Source: Ichthyophis bannanicus
Lineage: Eukaryota; Chordata; Amphibia; Gymnophiona; Ichthyophiidae
Assembly: GCA_033557465.1 (NCBI GenBank)
Contig: CM066033.1
Location: 1,352,383,834 to 1,352,447,833, forward strand
Direction: 5' to 3'
Length of the DNA stretch: 64,000 bases
The first letter of the stretch is position 1, and each line of letters starts with the position of its first letter. The notes beneath the pieces are model-generated. The model was not told where the DNA came from, made no database searches, and was given only the letters and a program-made list of their open reading frames with translations. Both the position numbers and the translations under genes were made by a program. Of the stretch, positions 9,552 to 20,799 are shown in pieces.

Positions 9552-9912
9552 TAAAACAAGCATAGCTTCTCAACCACCATAAATTGAATTTTCCTACCCT
9601 ATCCAATTGTATATCTACCTGGAACAACGATAACTGCAAATGATATTTAATACTATAAAGATTACTCTCTCATATATATAAAACTAAGGCAAACGTCATT
9701 ACTTGTAATATAGTTCTAATGTATTATAGTTCAATAATGTTCCTGTTATATTGTAATTCACCAATATTGTTCTATGCAATTTATGTTATGTTATAATGTA
9801 ATATAGTTCATAACGTTCTATGTATCTGTAATGTTGTAATGTAAACCGCTGCTGACCCTTGGAAGCAGCGATATATAAAAGCTGTTCAAATAAATAAAAT
9901 AAAATAAATAAA

Positions 9913-10284
9913 AGGAAGATGGACCTCGGAGGGGGGGAGGGTGGCAGCGATGAGGAACCAGGTAAGGGTTCCCCAGCAGGAGGCTGCAAATGCTATGGGG
10001 GCTACGCTGTTAAGAGGCTGTTAGGCACGAGCCATGCTTTGGGACTATATTAATGGGATGATAGGCATAAGTCAGACTATTACTTGTTATGTTACTTTGG
10101 CAGTGCCCTGGAGTTTTGGCAAGGCTAAGGTACTGGACTTCAGTCATGCAGACCTGGTATCCCTTGTGTTTTGGGAGGAGGGTGATTCACGGTTCTCCCC
10201 TGCAGGAGCCCCCTCCGAAGAGGCCTCTGAGCAAGTTTGATAATTCCCAGGCCCCTCTTTAGGAAGACTTCGGGGGATAGTTTT
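9913..10284. other. Unassigned 0.37 kb
   Basis: Begins right after the LINE tail with a G-rich stretch. I recognise no gene, motif or repeat boundary, and the open frames are short and unlike protein. Confidence 0.5.
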
Positions 10285-10735
10285 TAGTTTTGTGTAGTTG
10301 TAATGCCTTTTATCTTTCCATGGTGCGTCCACATCTTGAAAATTGTGAGCAAGTCTGGTCACTATATCTTAGGGGATATGGCAGAATTAGAGGAATACGG
10401 AGAAGAATACCCAAAGATAAGGTGGGTTGGGGTGGAATGGATAACAAATTGGTTGCTGCCCAAAGTAGAATGATGAGGGGACACGAAATGAAGCTACGAT
10501 GTGGCCCATTTTTGACTCCTGTAGTAAGAGCTGTTAGCATAGCGGGGTCTAGAATGGGTTTGCTAAGTTCCTGGAGGAACTGCTTACACCTGGGATAAGC
10601 AGCCTAGATTCTCTGCTCCCTTTGGGGACAGACCAGTGCTTGTGATCTGGCTTGGCTGCTGTTGAAGAGAGAGAGGATACTGGTCGTGCTCAAACCTGGA
10701 TCTGGCCCGGGAACCTTGATCTGATCCAGTATAGC
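10285..10735 (+). mobile_element. Decayed CR1 LINE 3' end
   Basis: Matches, with gaps, the 3' coding end and 3' UTR of the CR1 copy at 13430-14080: a CATGGTGCGTCCACATCTTG block (the MVRPHLE segment of CR1 ORF2), then an ACACGAAATGAAGCTACG block, an AGAGCTGTTAGCATAGC block and a final GATCTGATCCAGTATAGC block. The frame is destroyed. Confidence 0.7.
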
Positions 10736-11339
10736 CTGACGTATATTCATATGCTAGGTTGTAAGTGTTCCCGGAGGCTATCTGAGCAGTGGGACCGAGG
10801 TGTATTATCCTCATGGGAATAAGGCCAGCTTCCCTCCTGGTAAGGCAGTAGCCTCGCCCCTGTGGCTCAAGGTTGCAGGCACATGAAGACTCATCCCACT
10901 GGGGAGGACAGACCCCAGAGGCAGCATCAAGAATTTGTCCCAGCACTCTATGGATGGCTGGCAGGTCTCTATGCGCAGTGCTGAATCTGTGAGGTAGAGA
11001 AGCAGCGAGAGCTGGTGTTCCAGAGCAGTCCAAAGGTTTGGCTGCCCTGCATATCAGGTGGGAGGGGCAGCATTAGGTCTGTACTTTTCCTATGGGATGC
11101 AGCTGTCTGGGTTATATAGGCATGGGACTTGGATGTCCTGCTCTATTTGAAAACCCCCCAAAAGGGGCATACTAAAACAAGATCCTTCAACGCTGGTTTT
11201 TTTTTTTGTTGTTTTTTTTTGAGGGAGCAAGACTGAGACTCTTACCTGAGCTCTCTGTGCAGCTCCCTCCTGGGAGAACGATTCCTGATGCTGGGGTTTT
11301 TGTTTTTTTGACTGCTTGACAGCCCCCCTAAAGGGGGCT
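10736..11339. other. Unassigned 0.6 kb
   Basis: No recognisable coding sequence. There is a T-rich run near 11198-11220. A minus-strand frame at 10584-11033 lies over CR1 debris and this stretch and resembles no protein I know. Confidence 0.4.
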
Positions 11340-11425
11340 GTAGCGTGGAAATTCTGACTTGGGAATAGAACCGGATCTTCGGGTAATAGACTGTAGCTTT
11401 AACCATTATACTACTCCTCCACGCC
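11340..11425 (-). mobile_element. SINE tRNA-derived head fragment
   Basis: On the minus strand it reads GGAGGAGTAGTATAATGGTT and then a GGTTCTATTCC-like string. These resemble a tRNA A box and B box, and the same head opens the SINE at 61291-61512. No tail is seen. Confidence 0.55.
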
Positions 11426-11574
11426 TTTGTTACTTTCCTGAGGAGAGCCATAGGCCAATGAAGGATCAAGACTGATCCCCTGAATGCTGGAGGGAGTTAG
11501 GGTGCTGAATGCCCTTGGATAATAGCCCCTGGTGGCATTCCATTTATATGAAGTGGAGTTTCCCCCTTGTCAGC

Positions 11575-11704
11575 CACCCATCCCGGTCTGAAGCCATGGA
11601 GGGTTAAGTGACTTGCTCGAGGTCACAAGGAGTGCTAGTGGGAGTTGAGCCCTGGTCTCTTGGTTACCAAGTCAGTGATCTAACCAGTGGGCTACTCCTC
11701 CACT
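11575..11704 (-). mobile_element. SINE tRNA-derived head fragment
   Basis: Minus-strand match to the head and core of the SINE at 61291-61512: GGAGGAGTAGCC start, the tRNA-like boxes, then the CTTGTGACCTCGAGCAAGTC core. It stops shortly after the CTCCATGGC string, so the tail is missing or decayed. Confidence 0.75.
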
Positions 11705-12029
11705 ATGGTTGAGCACCGCCAGGCTCGAGGCCCTAATGCCACCCAGACCGGCTGCATCCTTCACTGGAGCACATAGTTTAGCAGCCAGGGTTGGCCCAAT
11801 CCTCAGGCAAGATTGGGTTGCTATCCATGAGAGCAGCAGCAAACAAACGAAGAGGATAGATCCTGGGGCTGGATATACTCCGGGACCTATCGGCACATTC
11901 TTCTACCTGCTGGAAAGCAGGCCAACAGGATTATGCACAGCATTTGTCCCCCAGAGGAAGAGCATGGAGCTCCTGGTGCATAAGTGCTTCAGTGTGAAGA
12001 AAAGCCAATGAATTGCACTGAGTAGAGGC

Positions 12030-12735
12030 ATTGGCACCACCCACCCAGGGTGAAGTCCACGTGTACAGTTGGCGCTTGTGTTGCTGGAAGAAGGTTATTT
12101 AAGATAAATAGATCATTGGTCTTGTAGAATTCTATCAGTCTTTCTCCAGCTTCATTTCTGTTGCCAAGTCCATGTTTTCCAACTACTTTCCCTTCTTCTT
12201 TGTTGTCAACTTTTGCGTTCCAGTCACCCATGACTATCAGGATATCCTGTTTGCATGTTCTGTCAATTTCAGCTTGTACTTGTTCATAGAACTCTTCAAT
12301 TTCATTCTCTTCTGCAGCTGTTGTTGGGGCATATACTTGAATTATAGTTGTGTTGATAGGCATTCCTCGTAGACGATTAGAGATTAAGCGTTCGCTGACT
12401 GCATTGTGTATTTCATTACAGTTCTTTCAAGTTTCTTTTTTATTATAAATGCAACAGCATTTCTTCTTTGTCTTTCATTTCCAGCATAGTAGACCATGTG
12501 ATCATCTGATGCAAAGTGCCCAATGCCAGTCCATTTCAGTTCGCTGACACCCAACAGATCAAGTTGTACACGTTCCATTTCATTCTTGACCACCTCCAAC
12601 TTCCCTTGGTTCATGCTTCGTACGTTCCATGTTCCAATGCGTAAGACATCTTTACAGCTTCTGACTCTCATTTCATGCGCAGCTACATCAGCAGTCAGAT
12701 GTCCCGAGGGCTTTGATCCAACCGCATCATAAATG
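12030..12735 (-). pseudogene. RTE/BovB-type LINE, endonuclease fragment
   Basis: Minus-strand remnant of the N-terminal endonuclease of an RTE (BovB-like) LINE. The blocks in order are VLRIGTWNVRSMNQGKLE, LLGVSELKWTG, NAVAFIIKK, TTIIQVYAPT, ILIVMGDWNAKV and NEAGERLIEFY. A frameshift near 12364-12384 splits it into two frames, and the segment after NNLLPATQ is degraded. The matching RT end of the same LINE type is at 30613-31440, though not necessarily from the same insertion. Confidence 0.85.
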
Positions 12736-12867
12736 CTGACTTTACTCTGAAAAATCTTCAGCTCTATCTTGGTTATGTGCTTTTATTTTGATTCCTTGCT
12801 TTCATTTGGTAAGCAGATCTCTTTGGTAATCAGATCATGCTTTCATGTGCTCAGATATGTTCATTCC

Positions 12868-12980
12868 ATCAGATCGAGGGAGGAGTGGCCAGAAGGTCGG
12901 GGATTCAAATCCCACTAGAGGACAGCAACCTTGGGCCGGAAGGACTGGGATTTCTAGTTCCACAGGTGCTCCTTCCCAAT
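12868..12980 (+). mobile_element. Possible SINE remnant upstream of CR1
   Basis: GGAGGAGTGGCC followed by GGGGATTCAAATCCCACTAG resembles the tRNA-like head and B box of the local SINE family with an internal deletion, and CAACCTTGGGCC may be its core. It is weak and could be chance. Confidence 0.35.
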
Positions 12981-12984
12981 TTTC

Positions 12985-14085
12985 CCAATGGAGAAAGGTG
13001 AATAGTGGTGTACTCCAGGGATCTGTGCTGGGTCCGCTGCTTTTTGACATATTCATAAATGACCTGGAAAGGGGAATAACGAGTGAGGTTATCAAATTTG
13101 CAGATGACACAAAACTGTTTAAAGTTGTTAAAACCCAAGAGGATTGTGGAAAATTGCAAGAGGATCTTGATAAATTGGAAGACTGGGCATCAAAATGGCA
13201 GATGAAATTTAATGTGGACAAGTGCAAAGTTATGCACCTAGGGAAGAACAGCCCAAACTATGGTTACACAGTGCATGGTTCCACATTAGGAACCACCACC
13301 CATGAAAAAGATTTAGGTGTCATTGTGGATAACATGGTAAAACCCTCGGCCTAGTGTGCAGCGGCAGCCAAGAGAGCAAATAGAATGCTAGGTATCATAA
13401 GGAAAGGAATGGAAAATAAAACAAAAGATGTTATAATGCCTCTATATCATTCCATGGTGAGACTGCACCTTGAATATTGTGTGCAATTCTGGTCGCCGTA
13501 TTTTAAAAAGGATATAGCGTTATTAGAAAAGGTTCAGAGAAGAGCCACCAAAATGGTAAAGGGGATGGAAGGATACTCCTATGAAGAAAGGCTAAAAAGG
13601 TTAGCGCTCTTTAACCTGGAAAAGAGACGGCTGAGGGGAGATATGATAGAAGTCTATAAATTAATGAACGGAGTGGAACGGGTAAACGTAGATCGATTCT
13701 TTATGTTATGAGAATATAGAAAGACTAGGGGACATGCAATGAAGCTACAGGGTAGATTAAGACTAATAAAAGAAAATATTTTTTCACTCAACGTGTAATC
13801 AAACTCTGGAATTTGTTACCGGAGGATGTAGTAAAGGCTGTTAGTGTAGCTGAGTTTAAAAAAGGTTTGGACAATTCCTGGAGGAAAGGTCCATAAACCA
13901 TTATTAAGAAGGGACCCAGGATATAAATGCTTGACCAGTACAAGCATTGTGGAACCTGTGTCTTTTGGGGAAACTGCTAGGTACGTATTACCTAGCTTGG
14001 CCACTGTTGGAAACAGGATACTGGGCTTGATGGACCTTGGTCTGACCCAGTATGGCATATCTTATGTACTTATGTTCCTTGTGGT
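12985..14085 (+). pseudogene. CR1 LINE, 5'-truncated, RT C-terminal part and 3' UTR
   Basis: Starts inside the CR1 reverse transcriptase: SGVLQGSVLGPLLFDIFIND, then FADDTKLFKVV (catalytic ADD), then WQMKFNVDKCKVMHLG. A stop near 13352 and a frame change lead to the C-terminal segment at 13385-13708 (MPLYHSMVRLHLEYCVQFWSPY, then RGDMIEVYKLMNG). The 3' UTR ends with the CR1-like GGTCTGACCCAGTATGGC string and short ATGTTCTT-like repeats near 14070-14085. It is a typical dead 5'-truncated copy. Confidence 0.9.
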
Positions 14086-14262
14086 CTTGGGCAAGCCACT
14101 TAACCCTCCATTGCCCGTTTTCCCTGTAAAATAGTTATCTCCAAATTATAAAGCCCTGTTCAATGTAATTTCAGTTTGTTCAATGTAAACCGCCTTGATG
14201 ATATGAAAGGCGGTATATAAGAAATGTTAAATAAAAATAAATTAATTAAATAAAAAAAAATC
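14086..14262 (+). mobile_element. SINE core joined to an L2-like LINE tail
   Basis: The first 40 bases match the core of the SINE at 61291-61512 (CTTGGGCAAG, CACTTAACCCTCCATTGCC). The rest then switches to a tail with the hairpin CCGCCTT...AAGGCGG and GTATATAAGAAATG plus an AAATA-rich end, the 3' end type of the L2-like LINEs here. The tRNA head is absent. Confidence 0.75.
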
Positions 14263-14264
14263 TG

Positions 14265-14420
14265 AGTATTAATTTTTATTTATTTATTTAACTGGTTTTA
14301 TATACTGTTTTTCTGCAAGGCAAAATGGTTTACAATGAACAAGTAGTAACATTTACATGGAACAGTTAGAACTATGTACAGTTAACTGGTAGAAATTTAC
14401 ATGAAACAAGTAGTAACTTT
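14265..14420 (-). mobile_element. L2-like LINE/SINE 3' tail fragment
   Basis: Begins with TTTATTTATTTA (the reverse complement of the AAATA tail), then TATATACTG...AATGGTTTACAATGAAC, a decayed reverse complement of the hairpin tail. It is head-to-head with the preceding tail. Confidence 0.6.
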
Positions 14421-14864
14421 TTGTATGAAACAGTTGGAACTATGTATACAGATAACTGGTATACAATTATATTCTTGCAATTGAACCAGAGAATAAAGTG
14501 ATTATTTATAAATGACATAGCTGTTATACGGTGAGGCATTGTGGTCACTTGCTTATGGGGGTTGAGTGGTGAGGGTGGTGAGGGGGGGGGGCGGGTGTGT
14601 GGTTTGTGTCAGTGACCTTCAGGTTTGATTCATGCATTGCTCCTTAACTTGAGTATTGTAATGTACTCTTTAATGGTGTCAGGCTCTCTTTTTCCTAAGG
14701 TAGCTTCAAATGATTCAAGATACTGTAGTTAAGCAGTTATAATATGCCTGCAAATCTATTCACAGAATTTTGCTACTAATTGATGAGCACTGTTTACCCT
14801 GTTCATTCCATATTAAATTCAAACTTGATCCTTATACGACCCTTTATGATAGCATTCCTGTTTG
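14421..14864. other. Unassigned 0.44 kb
   Basis: No gene seen. It contains a G-rich run at 14575-14600. Confidence 0.4.
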
Positions 14865-15030
14865 TTCCTTAGCGTCCCTCCAGTCCAGTCCCTTTCCTCT
14901 GGGTTGTGCTCCCCTTCCAGCAGCTTGGAGACTGAGCTCATCATTGATTTGATGACCCTCTGGTATAAATACCACTGGCACCACCCACCAGTTTCCAGTA
15001 AGCTCAGTCTCCAAGCAGCTGGAGGGAGGC
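14865..15030. repeat. DIRS family 2 left inverted terminal repeat
   Basis: Shares CTCCAGTCCAGTCCCTTTCC, CTTGGAGACTGAG and ACTGGCACCACCCACCAGTT strings with the reverse complement of the right end at 20800-20965. A related left repeat opens copy D at 31515. Confidence 0.85.
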
Positions 15031-15876
15031 AGTAAGCCAGGGAACAGGACTTACTGGAGAGACACTTAGGCCTAAGGGGTTTTTATTTTTGGGCTCCTTG
15101 ATCCTGGGGTTTAGTGTGGTCTTTGTTCTTATTTTTTAATTTCTTAATTTACTTAATTTCCCCTTGTTACTGGTTCTTTAAGAATAGGAGCGTTTTAGTT
15201 GCTGTGAGTCTCTCCCCCCCCCCTCCCCCCCTCCCTGATTCCTTTGTTCTTCCCCTGAGTAAGGGAAAGAGGAGGCTTGTCAGCCCACATCGGGACAGTA
15301 AGCTGGGAGGAGAAGGAAAGCGGCGGTCTCCTCTGCTCTGTGCATGGTCGAGAGAGTTCTGTCCGGTGCACAGACGGAGCCCTGCCTGCCGGTCCCGCCT
15401 CGCGCCGAAGCCCTAAAGGCGGCTGAGCTGCGGGGCTGAGGAATTGCTGACGTGGGAGAGCTCCTGGCAAGCGTGTAGAGAGGCAGGTGGGGACAGCGGC
15501 AGTTAAACCGCGAGGTGGGTTGGGGGCCTCGCAGCCGGCGATCCCATGGCTCAGCGCGGCCTGTTACAGCAATTTAAGCAGTGCAGCTGCAGGAGGTAGG
15601 TGTTTCTCTTTCGAGTGCCCTTGGGGGAAAAGTGAATAGTGTTCTGGTTCTTCCGGGGAGCGTTTCTAGCAGTCTGCCTGAGTTTGTTTAAAAGAAAAAA
15701 AGGTTTAGAGAGTGGTGTGTGTATGTGTATATGTATATATGTATAATATATAATATTTTTTTTTGTACTTATATAAATACTTATATAAATACATATATGT
15801 ACCTATAATGTAGTTAGATATATCTGTTTCTATATATTCACATAGATTTTTAAATTGATCTTGGTAGCACTACGCC

Positions 15877-17336
15877 ATGCCGGTTAGGCTGCAGTGTCTA
15901 GTCTGTGTCACCAGGCAGGGCCCGGTGTCAAAAGCCGGTGTCTGCAGAGGTTGCGCGGCGGAGGCCACTTCAGTTGAGCAGGAGATACAGATGAGTGTAT
16001 CCCAGGATTTGCTGCTTTCAGACTCCCAGGGATCAGGGGATCCTCTGGAAGCGGGGCGTGTGCCGGTCTCTCCTCTGCCCTTGGTTTTGGAGCAGTCAGC
16101 CCTTCCACCATCTCAACCCACGCCCTCTACTTCCTTGGGGGTCCTGGAAGGAGGAGGATGGGAAGGTTTCTCCCCTGAATTTGTTTTGCTTATGCACAAA
16201 GTGTTTTGTTTGCGCCAGCACGGAACGAGTGGGTTGGCATCTGCGCAGGGGCGCGGGACTGTAAGGCAGGAGGGGACAGTGGAGCAGGAGGAGATGGTCA
16301 TTCCCCTTAACCGGGCTAGACTAGCGAATTAGGATACTCTTAGGTCCTCTTTGTCCGAAACTGTGAAGGGTGAGGCCTCCGAGAGGGATTTGGGGAAAGT
16401 TGAGGAGGAACTCAAAGAAGGGGAGATTCCTGAGAAGGAACCAGACCTGGATTGTTCAGGTATTCTGTCGGGAGGAGCTCCCGGCATTGATTGGCGAGAC
16501 CCTGTAGGTGCTCATTATGGCGGCAGACGTTCCAGCAGACGAAGAGGTGCTGGAAGACCCGCTGATTCAGGCAGTCAGGAAATCTCAGAAGGTCTTTCTT
16601 GTGCACGGGGTGGTTTGTCAGATGATTCAGGAGGAATGGAATAAACCGGAATCCGGATTAAGGGAGGTACGGTCTATGGCTTGTCTGTACCCCTTGCCGT
16701 AATTGGATAAAGAGTTGCTGCGGTCACCTAGGGTGGATGCAACGGTGGCGGCGGTGAGAAAGAAGACAGCTATTCCAGTTGAGGGCAGTGCGGCCCTTAA
16801 GGATACCCAGTATAGAAAACTGGATGCATTACTAAAACAGGCCTTTTGATGTCATTGCCCTGGCTCTTCAGGCTTCGGTTTCGGGGGCCTGGGTGGCCAG
16901 GGCTTGCCTATGGTGGTCGCAGCAGCTTCAAGGGGCTGGCAACCGGTCAGGTGATGTGCAGGGGGAAGTGGCCAGGATTGAGTCGGGGGCCACGTACCTG
17001 GCAGATAGTCAATATGATCTCATTAGAAGCCTAGCGAAGAATATGGCTTCAGTGATGGCGGCTTGGCATTACCTGTGGCTGCGCAATTGGGTGGCAGATG
17101 CTTCTTCGAAAGCACACCTCAGCAGACTTCCCTTTAAGGGAAAGTTGCTTTTTGGAGACGATTTGGATAAATTTGTGAAGGAGCTCGGCGAGACTAAGGA
17201 AGGCAGGCTCCCGGAGGACAGACCGAAGCAGAACCGGATGCTCGCTCCCGCGCGTAGTCAGCAGCGGGAGTTTCAGAGGTTTCGGGCAGCCAGGTCAACG
17301 TCCTTTCAGAGGGGCCATTTCCTTTCCAGAGGGTAA
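15877..17336 (+). pseudogene. DIRS family 2 gag-like gene, broken
   Basis: Likely capsid-like protein of copy C. It begins at the ATG at 15877 with a cysteine cluster (CLVC...CRGC) that may bind zinc. Copy D has the equivalent CVIC...CHSC at 32525. The middle contains FSPEFVLLMHKVFCLR, matching FCPEFILMLHKAFCLR of copy D. Later parts continue in other frames (16351-16644, 16508-16702, 16893-17336), with ASVSGAWVARACL- and GATYLADSQYDLIRSLAKN-type blocks that match copy D. At least three frame changes or stops mean it cannot make the full protein. Confidence 0.75.
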
Positions 17337-17577
17337 GGTTTCTGGGGATTTCATGGAGAAGGAAGGGGTTATGGGGTATTTTCGTCCTCCTCGGGTCCTA
17401 GAAAGCCACAAGGAAGCAATGGGGGCCCAGGAGGGAGTTCTGCCGGTGGGAGTCCGACTAAGGCGATTTTTCTCTGCCTGGTCCTGGGTCACGTCAGATC
17501 ATTGGGTTCTGGAGGTGGTCTAAAAAGGATATGCCCTCGAGTTTGCAAGACCAGTCCTTCCGGCGTTTGTGCAGTCC

Positions 17578-19345
17578 CCTTGCAGATTCCCGGCAAAGGC
17601 CATGGCGGTGGAGGACATGCTGGCATGGCTGCTGCTGTTAGAAGCGGTGGTACCGGTTCCTTTAGACCAGTACGGTTGCGGTCGATACTCCATTTATTTT
17701 GTAGTCCCCAAAAGGGAAGGTTCCTTTCGACCTATCCTCGATCTAAAATGGCTCAATTTGTTGTCTCAGGGTTCCGCACTTTCGCATGGAGACTCTGAAG
17801 TCCATGATTGTGGCTGTCCGGCAGGGGGAGTTTTTGATATCCCTAGATCTCACAGAGGCATATTTGCATATTCCTGTACGCAGGTCACATCAGCAGTTCC
17901 TGAGGTTTGCTGTGCCAATGGGACATTTTCAGTTCCAAGCTTTGCCATTCGGCCTGGCAATGGCCCTGAGGACATTCACCAAGGTGATGGTCGTGGTGGC
18001 CATGGCGCTTTGCAAGGTAGGAATCTTGGTTCATCCGTATCTCGACGACTGACTGATTCAAACAAAGTCCAAGGCAGAGAGTCTGGAGGCAACAGCCAGA
18101 GTGGTAGGGCTCCTAAGGGAACTGGGCTGGGTTATCAATCTGACAAAGAGCAGGTTTGTACCCACGTAGGAAATCGAGTATCTGGGGGCAAGGTTAGACT
18201 CCGACAGGGGCAGGGTGTCCTTGCCGGTGCAAAGAGCGAGGGACTTGAGGAGCTTGGTGTGGCAGTTTCTAGCCATGCCGGCGTCTTCAGCCTGGCATTA
18301 TTTGCAGGTGTTGGGGACCATGGCGGCAATGATCAAGTTGGTGCCGTGGGCCAGAGCTCGCATTCGGCCGCTTCAGCGGGCCCTGCTCCGTCGATAGTCC
18401 CATCAGTGTCAGTCCTTGTCATTAGTGCTCCCCTGCCTTGCAGTGGCCAGGGGGGGCCTTGCAGTGGTGGCTCCATCCAGAGAATTTGGAGCGCAGAATG
18501 CCCCTCGAACCTCCGCAGTGGCTTCATTTGACCACAGATGCCAGTCTGACAGGGTGGGGGGCTCACTGCAAGGGCCGTTTCGCCCAGGTTTTCTGGAATT
18601 TGGTAGAAGCCCAATGGTCCATCAACAGATTGGAGATGTGGGCAGTGGCCCTGGCTCTCAAAGCGTTCGAGCATTTGGTCCACCAGAAAGCGGTCCGGGT
18701 GCTGTCTGACAACGTCACCACAGTGGCCTACATCAACTGTCAAGGCGGGACGAGCAGTCCTCTGCTGGAAGAGGAAGCGGAGAGCTTGTTGCAGTGGGCC
18801 GAAGCTCATCTGATAGCCTTGTCGGCACAGCATGTAGCCGGGGTAGAAAACGTCATGGGGATTACCTGAGCAGGTACAAAGTAGACCACGGCAAGTGGTA
18901 ACTCTGCCCAAAAGTGTACGAACAGGTGGTAGGCCATTGGGGAGTCCCAGTCATGGATCTCATGGCATGGTGGGAGTCTGCCAAGGCGAGCTGGTTCTTC
19001 AGCCGGAGGAAAGAAAGGATGTCAGAGGGCCTCAATGCTCTGGTTCAGAGATGGCCCACCGAGTGCCTTCTGTATGTTTTTCCGCCTTGGGCTCTCATAG
19101 GAAGGGTCTTGCAGTGGGTGGAGGCCTACCGAGGGTTAGTGATTCTCATAGCCCAGGACTGTACGCGGCGACCGTGGTATGCCGATCTCATGAAGCTGCT
19201 GGTCGATCGGCCGTGGCCCCTGCCAGGCAGGGACGATCTCCTGGCTCAGGGACCTGTGCGGATGCCTCAGGTGGATCGGTTCTCGCTTATGGCTTGGCTG
19301 TTGAGAAGGCAAGGCTCCGTAAGCGGGGATATTCGGGAACTGTGA
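17578..19345 (+). pseudogene. DIRS family 2 RT/RNase H, broken
   Basis: Reverse transcriptase and RNase H of copy C spread over several frames. RT blocks are YGCGRYSIYFVVPK, RPILDLKWLN, FLISLDLTEAYLHIPV (catalytic Asp), FQALPFGLAMA and HPYLDD (the YxDD catalytic box, immediately followed by a stop where copy D has WLI). RNase H blocks at 18438-18869 are LTTDASLTGWGAHC, MWAVALALKAFE and VLSDNVTTVAYI. A C-terminal domain at 18914-19345 (VMDLMAWWESAKASWFFS) corresponds to DIDLFASPWNAKLP of family 1. Confidence 0.85.
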
Positions 19346-20357
19346 TCATGACCTTGTTGAATGCTTGCAAGCGCTCAACCTGCCTCTCTTACGTGAGGAT
19401 CTGGAGAATATTTCAGGGCTGGTGTACAGTCCAGGGGAAGAGAACCCTTTCGGTTTTGGTGCCGGAGGTGTTAGAGTTTTTGTAGGTAGGTTTCAAGAAG
19501 GGTCTTTTAGCCAGTACCTTGCGGGTGCAGTTGGCAGCCATATCCTGTTACAGGGGCAAGGTTCACGGAAAGCCTTTAGGAGAACATGTGGACATAGGTA
19601 GGTTCCTGTGGGCGGTTCAGCGCCTGCGGCCTCAGCAGAGGTCGGCAGTTCCTCCTTGGGATTTTAATTTGGTGCTGAATGCTTTGGCTGGGGAACCTTA
19701 TGAGCCAGTGGGTAAAGCTTCTTTGAAGGACTTAACTCTCAAGGCAGTTTTTCTAGTGGCAATTTTTTCCGCTAGGCATATTTCGGAGCTTCAGGCCCTG
19801 TCATGTCATCCACTTTTCATTTCTTTCTTTAAGGAGAAGGTAGTCTTGCGTACGGTACCTTCCTTTTTGCCCAAGGTGGTTTCACCTTTTCACATGAATC
19901 ATTCGGTTTCTCTCCCTTCCTTTCCAAAGGTGGGGCTGGAAGCGGATAATGCTCGTTTGCACTGTCTGGATGTGCGCAGGTTGCTGAAGCATTACCCCAA
20001 TCGCACGGCGACGTTTCAGAAGTCAGAACGGTTGTTTGTCTTGTTCGGTGGAGCGTGTAAAGGTGAAGCGATGGCCAAGTCGTCTATCTCTAAGTGGATC
20101 AGGGAAGCCATTGCGTTGGCCTACATTCTGAAGGGAAAGCGGGTCCTGGAGGGTTCCAAGTACATTCGACCCGAGCCCAGGCGGCCTCGTGGGCAAAGTA
20201 TAGTTTGGTTCCGCCGCTGGACATTTGTAGAGCAGCTACATGGTCGTTTTTATATACCTTTGCAAAGCATTACCAGTTGGATGTTCTGGCAGCATCGGAT
20301 GCTGAGTTTGGGAGAGCGGTGCTTCGGTCAGATCTTGCAGACCCCTCCCAGACTTGA
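19345..20357 (+). pseudogene. DIRS family 2 tyrosine recombinase, broken and catalytically altered
   Basis: Recombinase frame with a stop near 19482 and a frame change near 20160. Conserved blocks are RVQLAAISCYRG, PPWDFNLVLNAL, KVVLRTVPSFLPKVVSPFH and ICRAATWSFLYTFAKHYQLD, which holds the tyrosine. In box A the sequence is FSARHISELQAL where the intact family 1 copies have SARRISEL, so the presumed catalytic arginine is histidine. This would abolish strand transfer even without the frameshifts. Confidence 0.85.
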
Positions 20358-20373
20358 ACTGCTCTGTTACATC

Positions 20374-20475
20374 TCAGAGGAAAGGGACTGGACTGGAGGG
20401 ACACTAAGGAAAAAGTAATTAGGCCTTACCTGCTTATTAGTGTTACTGAAGGAACTCCAGTCCAGTCCCTGATCC
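20374..20475. repeat. DIRS family 2 internal complementary region
   Basis: The left half (CAGAGGAAAGGGACTGGACT and on) is complementary to the left tip at 14865-14912. The right half (AGTAATTAGGCCTTACCTGC and on) is complementary to the right tip at about 20903-20965. The join lies at about 20410. Confidence 0.85.
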
Positions 20476-20799
20476 CGCCCGGTGTTGTCAGTGTTAAGTT
20501 TCAGGATACAGATAGCTGGCCCGAAGCTTTAGATAGGGGAATGGAGAAGATATCCGGAGGCTCCTCGCTGAGGGTTTCGGTGGTGAGCCGGTGTGGACTG
20601 GCAGAGTGCCCTGTTGATTGGTTAGGCAGATTCAGCTGCAGTATCGGGTAAGCCGCCGCCTCCTCTTCCGGGGGGTGGGAAGTTCCTTCCAGGGGAGGCG
20701 GGAGGGTATATTCTTGAGTTTTGGTGTTACTGTTTTTTGAAGTTAGTGTTAAAGTTGCTTGATTGTCTCTCCGTTAAGTCTGCTTTTTCAGTAGAATAC

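Larger units (their letters stand above)
2140..9912 (+). mobile_element. L2-like LINE, interrupted by a DNA transposon
   Basis: A non-LTR retrotransposon of the L2/CR1 group. It has the tandem 5' array, an AT-rich leader (2830-3640), an ORF2 split into 3641-5025 and 7862-9551, a 3' UTR, and a 3' hairpin (CGCTGCT...AGCAGCG near 9846-9872) followed by an AAATA-type tail ending near 9912. I found no ORF1. The 5' limit is uncertain because the stretch from 2026 to 2139 could belong to it. Clade assignment (L2 versus another CR1-group clade) is by eye only. Confidence 0.75.
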
